A DNA stretch of 64,000 nucleotides from assembly GCA_963580285.1 (NCBI GenBank), contig OY757017.1:15078538-15142537 (forward strand), in the 5' to 3' direction. Made by a program: the position numbers and the translations under genes. Shown piece after piece: positions 48,870 to 59,947 of the stretch (position 1 is its first letter; every line of letters starts with the position of its first letter). The DNA is from Lucinisca nassula. Its lineage: Eukaryota; Mollusca; Bivalvia; Lucinida; Lucinidae. The notes under the pieces are model-generated. The model ran no database searches. It saw only the letters and a list, made by a program, of their open reading frames with translations, and was not told the origin of the DNA.

Positions 48870-50227
48870 TCAGTAATGTGTATGACCACCTCGAGAAGCA
48901 CAACACTCCTGGCATCGCCGAGGCATGCTACGAACCAACTTTTGAACAGTTTGTAAAGCTAGTGTTTCCCACTCATGCCTAAGGATGTTTGTGAGTTCTT
49001 GAATAGTGACTGGTGGATGCTCGCCCTGTGAGATACGTCCGTAAAGAATGTCCAACACATAATCTATTGGGTTTAAGTCAGCCATTACTTCGATAGTCTC
49101 ACGATTAAGGTAATACATGCACACTCTAGCAGTATGGGGGCCCGCATTATCCTGCATCAGAATTAAATTGTCACCGATTGCCCCAGCGAAAGGCCTCATA
49201 ATAGGATCTAAAATTTCATCTCGATACCGTAAACCAGTCAATGAACCTCCGTTTATCACATTCAAGTCCGTTCGGCCTTCATAAGAAATTCGACCCCATA
49301 CCATCACTGACCCCCCTCCATATCTGTCTGTTTCCACAATGTTGCAGTCCTCGTATCGTTCTCTGGGTCGTCTCCAGACTCGAACACGTCGATCACATGC
49401 ACTTAGGTGAAATCTGCTTTCATCCTTGAACAGAACTGTCCGCCAGTCTTGCTTTGTTTGTTTGTTTGATTTGAGGTTTAACGTCCCCGTCAACACTATA
49501 AAGGTCATTTTGGAGACGCTGCTTCCAATTTTGTGGGACTTTTACCCGACATTGAGATAAAATGACATCTCAAGCCCTGCCGCCCAATGAAACCAATAGG
49601 GTTTATTAGCATGGACGGTTCGACTCGTGCGCACCGCTTTGCCTGGGCAGGCTTAGATCCTCTAAGCGGTTTACCAGTACTCGTGTGCGGGTCGGATTCA
49701 GCTCTGCGTGGAAGCATCATGCAGCCCATATATTTCTTCAAGCCCCGATGGGCGGGGGCCGCCGCCAGTCTTGCAATCGCCAGTTCTGATGTTCCTGGGC
49801 AAACTCATATCGCCGTGCACGATGTTGTCTGGTGAGAAATCAGATCACCTTCATGTAACCTGTTACGTTTTGTTTGATCGGATATCCTTTGACCAATGGC
49901 ATGCTGGAAATTGATTTGTAGCCTTCTGGCCGTGTACTGCCGATTTCGTTGCGCTAGATTTCGAAGATAGTGATATTCCCTTTGTGACGTCATGCGGTGT
50001 CGGCCTTGCACTTCTCGTCTAGTAAACTTGGCCGTCTCCTGGTAGCGTCTCCATAACCTGGCAACAACACTTCTCGATACATCAAAGCGTTCCGCAATGA
50101 TCCTTTGGGTGTACCCACTTTCAAGCAAAGCGACGGCTTGAGCGACCTCAACTTCTTCCAGGAACCGCCTAACACCATATGAAGTCACTATGAGGCCAAA
50201 AATAACGCATACACCAAGGATTGACAT
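48870..50227 (-). pseudogene. Tc1-like transposase interrupted by SINE-4
   Basis: The N-terminal piece (50227 to about 49762) has the paired-like helix-turn-helix region EVAQAVALLESGYTQRIIAE, then RFDVSRSVVARLWRRYQE. It reads in a shifted frame into FAQEHQNWRLQ before the SINE. The C-terminal piece (49452 to 48870) starts DWRTVLFKDESRF with catalytic Asp 1. It continues VMVWGRISYEGRTDL and ILMQDNAGPHTARV with catalytic Asp 2. The usual W-P-x-x-S-P block before DLNPI is missing, so VMADLNPIDYVLDIL has 28 rather than 34 residues between Asp 2 and the third position, and that position is Asp instead of Glu. This is a degenerate relic even without the SINE. Confidence 0.9.
49453..49761 (-). mobile_element. 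SINE-4, full length with 13-bp target duplication
   Basis: Bounded by CCGCCAGTCTTGC at 49440-49452 and 49762-49774. It reads on the minus strand from GCCCCCGCCCATCGGGGCTT to GACGTTAAACCTCAAATCAA and a CAAACAAAG tail. The best-preserved copy of the family, 309 bp. Confidence 0.94.
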
Positions 50228-50467
50228 GTTTCTGACCCAAACTTAACTTGTGAACAGATCGGCCCATACCGAAATTCAGCCGTTTTATAGGGGTAGCTGT
50301 AGCTGACATTTTTCTTTTGCACGTGAACCTTGCTTCTTGACGTTTGCATGGACATTGTTAAGAGATGTCACTTTAAAATAATACCGTTCCTTGAGTTAGA
50401 AAATTGCCTTGCGGTGATGTTATTATACAGGCTTAAAAGTTAGCTGCTTTAATTGTTTAAACAGTGT

Positions 50468-50905
50468 ATCACTGTTTGGAGGTCAGTTGTATTGTAGGTC
50501 AAATCACGAGGGCTTAGCGCGAGGGATTTATCTACATACAACTGACCGACAAATTGTGATATATTACGCAACAAATCACGCAAAGGGGCTGATCTATTTC
50601 GATTCTAACACACTGAACGGCGACTAAATGCTGTTGTTTCCTTCATATTCTCTCAACATTCCGCCATTGTTTGAAGAAATCCCGCCAACCTGTTTGACTG
50701 TAACACATGCAGTTACCTGTTTTTGTAACGTACTTTAAGCGTGAAAAAGACGTTATTCCATCTAACGTCAAGGAAACGATCGATGACGTCGCAAAACGTC
50801 ATAAAACGGCGGCTATTCGCGTCACGCTTTTTCGCCTAGTGATTTGTCACTTAATATATCATCGGATTTTACTATGGCTATATAGGCGACCAATGTTAGA
50901 ATCCT
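50468..50905 (-). repeat. Repeat-C, inverted copy
   Basis: GGAGGTCAGTTGTATTGTAG, AAATCACGAGGGCTTAGCGC, GCTGATCTATTTCGATTCTA, CATCTAACGTCAAGGAAACG and TATAGGCGACCAATGTTAGA match 1652-2130 in reverse. Confidence 0.65.
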
Positions 50906-50963
50906 TGATTTCTTGGTAGAAAAATGTGTAATTCCGTAATGCATACTTAATTTCTTGTTATTC

Positions 50964-51241
50964 ATTACGCAAACACGCCTATACAATTACATTGCCACCT
51001 TTATCGCCGAAAAAATGAAAATTTTAAGATGAAAAATTGTGATATTTTTCTTATTTCTGCTCAAAATATAGATTGTGCGCACTCGTTAGAACCGCCTCGA
51101 TGAGGCGGTTCTAACGAGTACCCACAATCTATATTTTAGAGCAGAAATAAGAAAAATAAGGTATACCCCCGGAAACATTAGTTTTACTATATAAAAGTGG
51201 GGTTCAAGGGGGTCAAAATTATATAGGCGCGTTTTCGTGAT
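50964..51241 (-). mobile_element. Hairpin-A MITE with DUF268-like flank
   Basis: ATTACGCAAACACGCCTATA to GCGTTTTCGTGAT, with a perfect core (CGCCTCGATGAGGCGGTTCT). The next bases, GCTACTTTGTAAACACAAAA, nearly match the 20 bases that join the MITE to the DUF268 gene end at 29866-29885. Confidence 0.9.
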
Positions 51242-51251
51242 GCTACTTTGT

Positions 51252-51725
51252 AAACACAAAAACGCAAACACGTAATTCCGTAATTTCTTGTTACAAACAC
51301 ACGTAGTTCTTTAATTTCTTGTTACAAACACACGTAGTTCCTTAATTTCTTGTTACATACCACGTAATTCCTTAATTTCTTGTTACAAACACACGTAATT
51401 CCTTACTTTCATGTTACAAACACACGTAATTCCATTCCTTACTTTCTTGTTACAAACACACGTAATTCCTTAATTTCTTGTTACAAACACACGTAATTCC
51501 TTAATTTCTTGTTACAAACACACGTAATTCCTTAATTTCTTGTTACAAACACACGTAATTCCTTACTTTCTTGTTACAAACACACGTAGTTCCTTACTTT
51601 CTTGTTACAAACACACGTAGTTCCTTACTTTCTTGTTACAAACACACGTAGTTCCTTACTTTCTTGTTACAAAGACACGTAATTCCTTAATTTCTTGTTA
51701 CAAACACACGTAATTCCTTGAGGCA
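51252..51725. repeat. 31-bp minisatellite, ~14 copies
   Basis: Unit TTACAAACACACGTAATTCC plus TTAATTTCTTG, with variants GTAGTTCC and CTTACTTTC. Variants come in runs (GTAG/TTAC in the right-centre), showing recent local expansion. Looser relatives (TTCTTGTTAGAAACG) occur at 48240-48320. Confidence 0.95.
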
Positions 51726-51727
51726 TA

Positions 51728-51850
51728 ACATTTGGGTAACACCATCCGTGTGACATAGTGCATTCTTTCATGTCCTTAAAATGGTTGTTTTTTTCTGATG
51801 AAAAATTGTACTATTTTTTCTTATTTATACTCCAAAAGTAGGTTTCAACA
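51728..51850 (-). mobile_element. Hairpin-B end fragment
   Basis: GGGTAACACCATCCGTGTGA, CATAGTGCATTCTTTCATGT and TTTTTTCTTATTTATACTCC. One arm only. Confidence 0.65.
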
Positions 51851-51980
51851 TGTAGGGAGTTTGCTTAATCGTAAATTGAAATATAATAATTGTGAGCTTT
51901 GGTATCTATTGAATCCAGGTTGTCCATCGGGTCTTCGAGATATAGATTGGACTACATGGCGCTTCCATGCAGAGCTCAAA

Positions 51981-52131
51981 CTGAATACGCCTATATAATT
52001 TTAACCCCATTGAACCCCACTTTTATAAAGATAAACTGGGGTTTACAGGGTAAACCCGTATCGTTCTTATTTCTGCTCTTAAATATAGATTGTGGGTACT
52101 CATTAGAACCGCCTCAATGTGTTTTCGTGAT
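51981..52131 (+). mobile_element. Hairpin-A MITE, right arm deleted
   Basis: GAATACGCCTATATAATTTT through GGTACTCATTAGAACCGCCT, then an abrupt jump to TGTGTTTTCGTGAT. Both tips survive without the right stem. Confidence 0.78.
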
Positions 52132-52149
52132 GCGTTCTTATGACCTGAA

Positions 52150-54615
52150 GAGGATCATATTATTGAAACAAGAGGCCCATGGGCCACAATGCTCACCAGA
52201 GCTCAGGGGGGCACTGCCCACTGGCAGCAATGTATTTTAATTAACCATGGAAGCCCTGCTGCCAAAGCTGCTACAGATAAAATTTCGACCCAATCAGACT
52301 AGTGGCTTCAGAGGTCTGATGTCCCTTGAAGACAACAGATGACAATTGACCATTTCCCATCTGTGGCAATAGGCCAAAAAGAACATTACTAAAGGAACAT
52401 TTCTATGAAAGTTTGACAAAATATCTTGAGAGGCATTAATGTCATTTTTCAATTTTCCCCATTATAAGTCAATGGAAACTCTTAACTTGCCATAGCAAAC
52501 AAACCAAAGAGCCAAATTTCATAAACCAGAGCTCAGGTGGGCACTGCCCAATGGAGCCTTGATTGGTGTTACTAAATGGGTTTTATAAAATGGAACAGAG
52601 ACATATATGGTTTAGCGGTGGGGATATGTATGGTTCCTGAGACGTAAGGCCTTTTAAGCAATGGAGGGATTCGGGCATGGCAGATCCCAGAAAAGCCAAA
52701 GATTGTTGTCACTGAATATGTCTTATCATAAAGATCAAGAATATTTATGGTTAAATGGTGGGGATCTGAACGGTTTCTGAGATGTGAGGTCCTTTTATGA
52801 AGTGGAAGGGAGAGAAATGGCCCATGCTGACCCCCCAAGACAGGTTGACTGTGTCTAATAACAATGAACAAGAATATATGTGATTATAGGACGGGGATTT
52901 GAATGGTTTCTGAGATATATGGCCTATTATTAAGTGGAGTTTTATCATCAGGAACAAGAATATATATGGTTTAGGGGTGGGATCTGAACGGTTTCTGAGA
53001 TATATGGATTTTAATGAAGGTGGGGGGGGGCATGGCCCGTGGCACCCCGGGGGGACCCCCCGTTCTGGTGTCACTGTTTGCGTCTTATCATAAGGAACAA
53101 GAATATATATGATTTAGGGGTGGGCTCTGAACAATTTCTCAGATATATGGTCTTTTGTGAAGTCGATGGGTAGAGTGTGGTCCGGGCAACCCTAGGTTGG
53201 TGTCACTGAATGTGTCTTATCATAAGGAACAAGAATATATATGGTTAGGGGATGGGGATCTGTAAGGTTTCTGGAATATTTAGCCTTTTATGAAGTGGAG
53301 GGGGTTGGGCATGGCCCCCACACATCCCGGGGGACCCCCAAGTTGGTGTCATTGAATGCGGCTAATCATAAGGAACGAGAATATATATGGTTTAGGGGTG
53401 GGGATCTGTAAGGTTACTGGGATATTGGGCCTTTTATGAAGGGAGGGGGTGGGGCATGGCCCCGGCACATCCCGGGGGACCCTCAGGTTGGTGTCACTGT
53501 GTCCATCTTATCATAAGGAACAAAAGTATATATGGTTTAGGGGTGGGGATCTCAATAGTTTCTGAGATAAATGGCATTTTATGAAATGGAGGGGGTGGGG
53601 CATGTCCCCGGCACATCCCGGGGGACCCCCAGGTTGGTGTCACTTAATGCATCTTAGCATAAGGAACAAGAATATATATAGTTTAGGGGTGGGGATCTGA
53701 ATGGTTTATGAGATAAATGGCATTTTATGAAATAGAGGGGGGCCGGGCATGTCCCCGGCACATCCCGGGGGACCCCCAGGTTGGTGTCAATTAATGCATC
53801 TTATCATAAGGAACAAGAATATATATGGTTTAGGGGTTGGGATCTGTAAGGTTTCTGAGATATAAGGCATTTTATCAAGTGGAGGGGCGGGGCATGGCCC
53901 CGGCACAATCTAGGGGACCCCCAGGTTGACATAAAAGCATATGGCTGAGAGAAGTTTACTCAAGGAAGATGTCTATGTAAGTTTTGTCAAAATATCTGCA
54001 ATAACTTGGCAGTAAATGCCATTTTTCAGATTTCCCCATTATAAGTCAATGGAAACTCTAAGTTGCCATAGCAACAAAACTAAAAGGCCAAATTTCATAA
54101 AAAAACACAAAACCTGTAAAGGCAAATATGGTGAATATTTTCATAAAGTCTCAGCCTCCTAGAGCATATGGTTTCTGAGGAGATGATTTTTTAAGTATTT
54201 TTTTTTTCTATTTTTTGCATTTTGGTTTCCATGGCAACCAATAAAAATGAGCAGAAGGCCTAAAATCATACGGCAGATAGTAGATTGCCTATGGAACATT
54301 TCTATGCAAGTTTTGTCAAAATATCTGCAGAGGCTTTGCAGTAAATGCCATTTTTCTATTTTCCCCATTATAAGTCCATGTAAACTACAAGTTGCCATAG
54401 CAACCAAACTAATGAGCCGATTTTCATAAAAAACACAAACTTTCAATCCCCCAGCCCAAGGATGCTACAGATAAAATTTGGGCCCAATCGGCCCAGTGGC
54501 TTCAGAGGAGATGTCGTTTGAAAATGTTGACGTCATAGGACAGACGACGACGACGACGACGGACAACTGCCTATCCTATAAGCTCCCCCGGAGCCTTCGG
54601 CTCTGGTGAGCTAAA
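52150..54615 (+). mobile_element. Tandem-repeat-bearing element, 2.5 kb
   Basis: Begins GAGGCCCATGGGCCACAATG then CTCACCAGAGCTC; ends (GAC)n (54541-54561), the hairpin CCGGAGCCTTCGGCTCTGG and GTGAGCTAAAAAT. GCTCACCAGAGC / GCTCTGGTGAGC form inverted ends. Inside are direct repeats of about 150 bp (AAGGAACAAGAATATATATG, TTAGGGGTGGGGATCTGAA, GGCATGGCCCCGGCACATCC, GGGGGACCCCCAGGTTGGTG) from about 52730 to 53935. These are flanked by two copies of an AAAATATCTGCAGAGGC / CCCCATTATAAGTCAATGGA segment. These tips recur widely in bivalve genomes. Non-coding. Confidence 0.82.
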
Positions 54616-54689
54616 AATAGGAATTGAAAAAATAAATAATTATCTTGTGACTAAAAATCACTTGAAATATTTTTCCTACTTCACTGAGG

Positions 54690-55590
54690 CGATTCTATAA
54701 ACCCGGACTGACAAAAACACTAATGTATCTCCTCCCCCACCCCAACCCCCCAAAAGGTGATTTATCTATTGTTTCTAACCACCGCCCAATTTCTTTACTC
54801 TATTCTGAAGCTAAGCTTTCGGAGAGGCTTGTTTTTAAACATCTGTTTACTCATCTACAACCAACATCCTATTTTCTCTTCAGTCCGGATTTATTCATCA
54901 CGTGAACAAGTCCGTGAAACAAAGACCCCCCCGCCCGCTAAACCCCACTTTGTATAGAGAAAACTGGGTTTTACGGGGGTAAACATCATTTTCCTTATTT
55001 CTGCTGTAAGACATAGGTTGTGGGTACTCGTTAGAACCGCCTCATTGAGGCGGTTCTAACGAGCATCCAAAACCTATGTTTGGCGTGTTAATACGAGCAT
55101 TATCACAAATTTTCATCAAAAAATTACCTTTATTTGAGGTATGAAAAAATGAACTATACCACACGGATATATTATCGTAATGTTTCTGTAGACTCTTCAG
55201 TTAATCAGCTAACATTCTTATATCACAGTTTCGGCGAATTACTCGATGCTGGCAAAGAAATAAGAACTGTTTTCTGTGACGTGAGCAAAGCACTCGATCG
55301 TGTCTGGCCCATAGGTCTTTTTTACAAACTTAAACGGCTGCTGGTGTCACTGGATCAGTTTTTCATTGGTTTAGAAACAATCTTCCAGACAGAAGAAAGC
55401 GGATTGTGTTACCAGGTGGTTCTTCGGAATGGGCAGTTTTTAAGGCTGGTGTACCTCAGGGATCAATTCTAGACCGCGCACTCTGCTTATCGATGGCATT
55501 GTCACCGAGATCGGTTGAAATATCCGTTTATTTGCCGATGACACTAGCCTTGCAAATGTCAGAAATGCGGTCATTAAAATGTAACATAAA
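54690..55590 (+). pseudogene. Non-LTR reverse transcriptase relic with nested MITE
   Basis: Jockey/CR1-group RT in several frames. 54750-54895 encodes KGDLSIVSNHRPISLLYSEA and KLSERLVFKHLFTHLQ. After the Hairpin-B insertion (54897-55180), reading resumes SSVNQLTFLYHSFGELLDAG, then VFCDVSKALDRVW with the motif-A Asp. A later frame gives VFKAGVPQGSILD, and a third gives RLFADDTSL (about 55527-55553) with the catalytic pair. At least three frame changes; no endonuclease or 3' end identified. Confidence 0.8.
54897..55180 (+). mobile_element. Hairpin-B MITE inside RT relic
   Basis: ATCACGTGAACAAGTCCGTG to ACACGGATATATTATCGTAA, perfect core CTCGTTAGAACCGCCTCATT / GAGGCGGTTCTAACGAGCA. It interrupts the RT between the HLQ...QSGF motif and SSVNQLTF. 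Confidence 0.9.
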
Positions 55591-55763
55591 ATCTATGTTT
55601 ATTACTTTGAGTATCACAATATCTTCACATTTGATGATGGTATCATTTAAATGGAAAATGGAAATAGCATCATGTGTTTTTTTTTACCTATGCAGATGGC
55701 TTGAAATGTGTCGGGATTTGCTGTCATAACATTTTCTGAAAACCATTCAATTAATAAAACATT

Positions 55764-56828
55764 TTCACTTTGCAGAATTTTTTAAAATATTAAGCAGTGT
55801 GTTGTCATCTGCATAGTTATAAAGGGTTCCATCATGTTTTTGATGATGTAAAATATGTCATTGATAAAATGTAAAAAATTAGAGGGCGCAAAATAGATCC
55901 CTGTGGGACACTTTTTAAAAGTTTTTCCCAGCTACCAGAATGTGAGACTATCTTGACCCTCTGCCGACTGTCACTCAAGTAACTCTACAGCAGAGTTACT
56001 GCATCTTCAGACAGACCATAAGCTAAAAGCTCAGCTTTCAGTAGGTAATGTGGAAGACAGTCGAAGGCCTTCGACAAATCCATGAGAATGGCAGCTACAC
56101 ACTCATGATTGTCCAAGGCCTTCTTCCAGTCTTCAAGGAGACATAGCAGGGTCGTCTGACATCCAAATCCCTTCCTAAACGCAGCTAGGAAGGGGTTAAA
56201 CACTTCCTCAAAGTATTCTGCCAGTTGGTCATGCATCGCCCTCTCATAAAGTTTGGATGTTGTGTTTAGAAAACTGACAGATCTGAAGTTTCCCTTATTC
56301 AATGGAAACTTATTCCTTCTTTTTATGCAAAGGCAATGCCTGGTCATCTTTTAGAGAAGGAGGAAACTTTGACACTGCAAAAGGTGTGACTATCAGGTTA
56401 GAAACAGTATGACTTATCGCAGGTCGACAACCTTTCAAATTTTTTGCCGAAATATTAGCCACTCCAGTGTTGTTGTTTTTCACATTTAATTTGGATATAA
56501 TTTTGTATGTTTCATTTTTATCGACCGGTTTGAAAGAAAGAGGTGGTAAATGTTTTGGTAAATTTTCTTTAATGTTTTTTTTATACTGTGGTCAGAAAAA
56601 TCAGGTTTATACTGTTCCCCCTGATCCTATGTCTTTTGCCACATTTACAAAAACATCATTGAAAATGCTGTATGTGTCAGTTTGGTCAGTGACTACCTTT
56701 ACACCCTCAGAGAGCACAATCATTGCTCCACCATCAAGTCCTTTCTTTGAAGGAAAGGGCTTTATGGTGGGCGAGAAATCTTTTGATTTTGGTCCTGCAG
56801 AGCAACACTCATTAAAGTAGCACCTCAT
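55764..56828 (-). pseudogene. Second non-LTR reverse transcriptase relic
   Basis: Minus strand. 56828-56607 ends in SIFNDVFVNVAKDIG, the linker typical before the RT. 56347-55985 gives NKFPLNKGNFRSVSFLNTTS, KLYERAMHDQLAEYFEEVFN, AAFRKGFGCQTTLLCLLEDW and AAILMDLSKAFDCLPHYLL with the motif-A Asp. Further frames give SVPQGSIL (near 55900) and YADDNTL (near 55815). Different lineage from the RTs at 9.7 and 55 kb (YADD instead of FADD). Broken by several frameshifts; no Hairpin insertion. Confidence 0.8.
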
Positions 56829-56879
56829 AGACTGTCGTTTTGACTTTGTGACAGCATTTCATCAAATGATGCCAATGGA

Positions 56880-57048
56880 GCATTTTTGGACTCCAAAATA
56901 ATCTCCGTCTCGCTGACTCACACCGCTTTTCCTGGGCAGGTTTAGACCTTAGCAGTTTACCTGTACTCGCGTTCAGTAGGTTTCAGCTCTGCGCGGAAGC
57001 ACCACGCAGCCCGTCCTATTTCTTCAAGCCCCAATGGTCAGGGTGCAA
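56880..57048 (-). mobile_element. SINE-4 partial copy
   Basis: TTTTCCTGGGCAGGTTTAGA, TCAGCTCTGCGCGGAAGCAC and CAAGCCCCAATGGTCAGGG. The tail half is missing. Confidence 0.7.
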
Positions 57049-57232
57049 AAATGGGAGATCGACTTCAAAATGTACAGATTACCTATATACAGAAAAATGA
57101 CTTTAAATCTATATAAAAGGATAAATTTAAAGCCTTTTATCACAAATGGCCTCTTTTTTTCTTCTAAATAACCTGTATATTTTTGTTTGGATACAATTGC
57201 TTGTTTTACTAACACAGTTACTGCCTTGGGTT

Positions 57233-58161
57233 ATTTGTTTGTTTGTTTGTTTGTTCAATTGATTGTGGTTTTATATTTCTGCCAACACTATTGAGGTCAT
57301 TTTGGAGACGTCGCTTCCAGTTTTGTGGGATTTTACAAGACATTGAGATGACATCTCAAGCCCTGCCGCCCAATGAAACCAACAGGGGTTATATGCACTG
57401 GACAGTCTGTCTCGCACCCCTTTGCCTGGCCAGGCTTAGTTTTTCTAAGCGGTTACCAGTGCTCATGTGCGGTCAGTTTCAGCTCTGCGTGGAAGCATCG
57501 TGCAGTACAATCTATTTCTCCAATAAAAATCAAAAATGAGTTCCTTTAAGAGCAATGAAAACATTCATAAGAAAGAAGATGGGTCATACTACGTAGTTTC
57601 GGCTAATAAAGCCTCATCAGTGACCCTGTAATGATCCGGCAAAGAAAGCCATAGGAAACATGCTGCAATTTTGCGAATTTCGAATAGGCAGTCGATTCAG
57701 AGACTGATATAAATCAAAATGGGGTCAAAATAATTAAAGACCTGTCTAGAATATGAGTCTAAACCAATAATTTATTTCCGATTTCTCAAAACATTCACGC
57801 TGATCTCAAAGGTCCAAAAGTAAAATATAAACTGCACTATGGTTGATGTACGGGGAGACGTTTTACGGCCGCCACACGGCACAACACCAGCTGCAGTGAA
57901 GGCAAATACAAATCAAAAATGAGTTCCTTTAAGAGCAATGAAAACATTCATAAGAAAGAAGATGGGTCATACTACGTAGTTTCGGCTAATAAAGCCTCAT
58001 CAGTGACCCTGTAATGATCCGGCAAAGAAAGCCAGAGGAAACATACTGCAATTTTGCGAATTTCGAATAGGCAGTCGATTCAGAGACTGATATAAATCAA
58101 AATGGGGTCAAAATAATTAAAGACCTGTCTAGAATATGCAAGCCTCGATGGGCGGGGGCCG
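57233..58161 (-). mobile_element. SINE-4 with 13-bp target duplication and 610-bp insert
   Basis: ACTGCCTTGGGTT flanks it at 57220-57232 and 58162-58174. The (GTTT)n tail side is at 57235-57255. SINE sequence runs to about 57530 (TCTATTTCTCCA) and resumes at about 58140 (AGCCTCGATGGGCGGGGGC). The intervening DNA is foreign. Confidence 0.88.
57531..58139. repeat. 610-bp insert: direct repeat of ~225 bp
   Basis: AAAAATGAGTTCCTTTAAGA to AAGACCTGTCTAGAATATG occurs at about 57531-57750 and 57911-58138 with three or four differences. The 160-bp spacer contains GGGGAGACGTTTTACGGCCG, shared inverted with the 255-bp tandem repeat at 14.8 kb. This suggests a mobile element whose ends are these direct repeats, or a tandem duplication inside the insert. 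Confidence 0.8.
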
Positions 58162-58264
58162 ACTGCCTTGGGTTGTAAAAAGGTTTCGACTCAATTATGA
58201 AGTATCATTACAGGAGAGCTATTGTTGTCACCCCGGTTGTGCGAGTTTGCGTTTGCGTTCCCGT

Positions 58265-58615
58265 CAAACTGCGTTAAAGTTTTTTTTTTTCAAATGCTTA
58301 TATCTCAACAGTCACTCATCACAGAGCACTCATATTTGGAACTTAAGTACCTGGGAGGGTCTTCTGACATTCAAAGAGAACAGACCCCTGGGTTCAAGCC
58401 CCGGGTTGGGGCTAGGTGTCAAAATCTAGAACGCCTTTTTAATACTATGTTAAAGTTTTTGGAATGCTTATATCCTAACAGTCACTCAGCACAAAGCATT
58501 CATATTTACAACTTGGATACCTAGGAGTGTCTTCTGAGATTCCAAAGCAACACATGCCTGAGGCGGATTGGGTGGGGATAATGGTCAAAATCTAGAACAC
58601 CTTTGTAAGTTGTTA
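58265..58615. repeat. ~170-bp tandem repeat, 2 copies
   Basis: GTTAAAGTTTTT, ATGCTTATATC, CAACAGTCACTCA and GGTCAAAATCTAGAAC-like blocks recur at an offset of about 170 bp. Confidence 0.8.
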
Positions 58616-58704
58616 CATACCTTTCCAGTATGCTAACAAGTTATTGACACAATTGGCTATACATCAGCCAACTTTATGGCATTGGTTCAAGTGTAAAATG
58701 GTGA

Positions 58705-59395
58705 AGGTCATGGTGATCTACATTTCACGGTTCAGTGATTTTGCCTTATATCTTGAAGACTATTTTTTGGAGAAATGTCATACCTGGGATATTAGTGCCA
58801 TGTGACTCCATGATTGACCTAAAATATATCTAGAACATTGTGACCCATAATTCATGGTTCAGTGATTTTGCCTGTTATTTTGAATACTATTTGATGAAGA
58901 AATACCTGGATTATTACTTCAATGCGACCTTATAATAACCGCAAAAATATATCTAGGTCAGTGTGACCTATATATTAATGGTTCAGTGATTCTGCCTATT
59001 ATCTTCAATATTGTTTGATGGAGAAATGTCATACCTGTATTATTACTTCCATGTGACCCGATGTTTGACCTCAAAATATATCTAGGTCAGTGTGACCTAG
59101 ATTTCATAATTCAGTGATTTTTGCCTATTATCTTGAATACTATTTGCTGGAGAAACGTCACAGCTGGATTAATTATTTCATGTGACCCAATGATTGACCT
59201 CAAATATATCTAGGTCTGTGTGACCTATATTTCATGGTTCAGGGATTTTGCCTATTATCTTGAATAATTTTTTGATGGAGAAATGTCATACCTGGATAAT
59301 TATTTCCATGTGACCCGATGATTGACCTCAAAATATATCTAGGTGAGTGTGACCTATATTTCATGGTTCAGTAATTTCACCTTATATAAGGCGCA
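58705..59395. repeat. ~125-bp tandem repeat, 5 copies
   Basis: GGTTCAGTGATTTTGCCTAT, TTTGATGGAGAAATGTCATA and CCATGTGACCCGATGATTGA, then TATATCTAGGTCAGTGTGAC. Units start near 58735, 58858, 58980, 59105 and 59230. The TGACCT-rich flavour is shared with the repeats at 1-350. Confidence 0.85.
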
Positions 59396-59427
59396 AAACG
59401 GGCGAGCTATGTTATCATGTGACAGTT

Positions 59428-59668
59428 CTTGTTCTTATTTATACTGCAAACGTAGGTTGTGGCTGTTCGTTAGTTTAAACCAAAATGGTTACTTTTCCGG
59501 TGGAAATTGTCATATATTTCTTATTTATACTCCAACAATAGGTTCTACCCAGCACCCATAACCTATGTTTGGAGGAATAATAAGAAAAAGATCACAAATT
59601 TCTATCAAAAAAATGTTCGTTTCTCAGATATGAAAATTGCACTATGCCTTACGGGTGTGTTATCGTAA
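59428..59668 (+). mobile_element. Hairpin-B MITE, diverged
   Basis: GTTCTTATTTATACTGCAAA, decayed core, CCCATAACCTATGTTTGGAG, then CTTACGGGTGTGTTATCGTA. Confidence 0.7.
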
Positions 59669-59671
59669 TAG

Positions 59672-59925
59672 ATTTAAGCTCCCTTCGCTGACCGTTCCAA
59701 GTCGGTTCTTCTGTCGCGGTTTATTTTTGTTAAAGTTCGTCTTTGAACGTGTGTATCGCTTCTGCCTTTTTGTTTTGGATAGCCAATTGGACATTTTGTG
59801 GGAAAGTAACTGTCCTTTTGACTTCCCGTTTTTGATGTTTCCTGATGTTTTGGTGTCTCTGATGGGTGGTGTGGGATAATTGTATCGATTCCTGATCATT
59901 GCTTCACTTTTATTTATTACAACTC
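59672..59925 (+). mobile_element. Penelope-like 3' sequence fragment
   Basis: GCTGACCGTTCCAAGTCGGT, TTTGTGGGAAAGTAACTGTC, TGGTGTCTCTGATGGGTGGT and CGATTCCTGATCATTGCTTC match 45670-45940. Confidence 0.75.
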
Positions 59926-59947
59926 TCTCTTGCCATCAACTCTTTAT

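Larger units (their letters stand above)
48822..50384 (-). mobile_element. Tc1-like transposon split by SINE-4
   Basis: Possible terminal inverted repeats are ATTATTTCAAATGTCAT at the left and, inverted at the right, ATTATTTTAAAGTGACAT. About 1.25 kb without the SINE. It contains one transposase gene on the minus strand. Confidence 0.65.

Noticed and set aside
51252..51725. Regular ~31-bp repeats as a CRISPR array
   Set aside because: The repeats are contiguous with no unique spacers, and the surroundings are eukaryotic.
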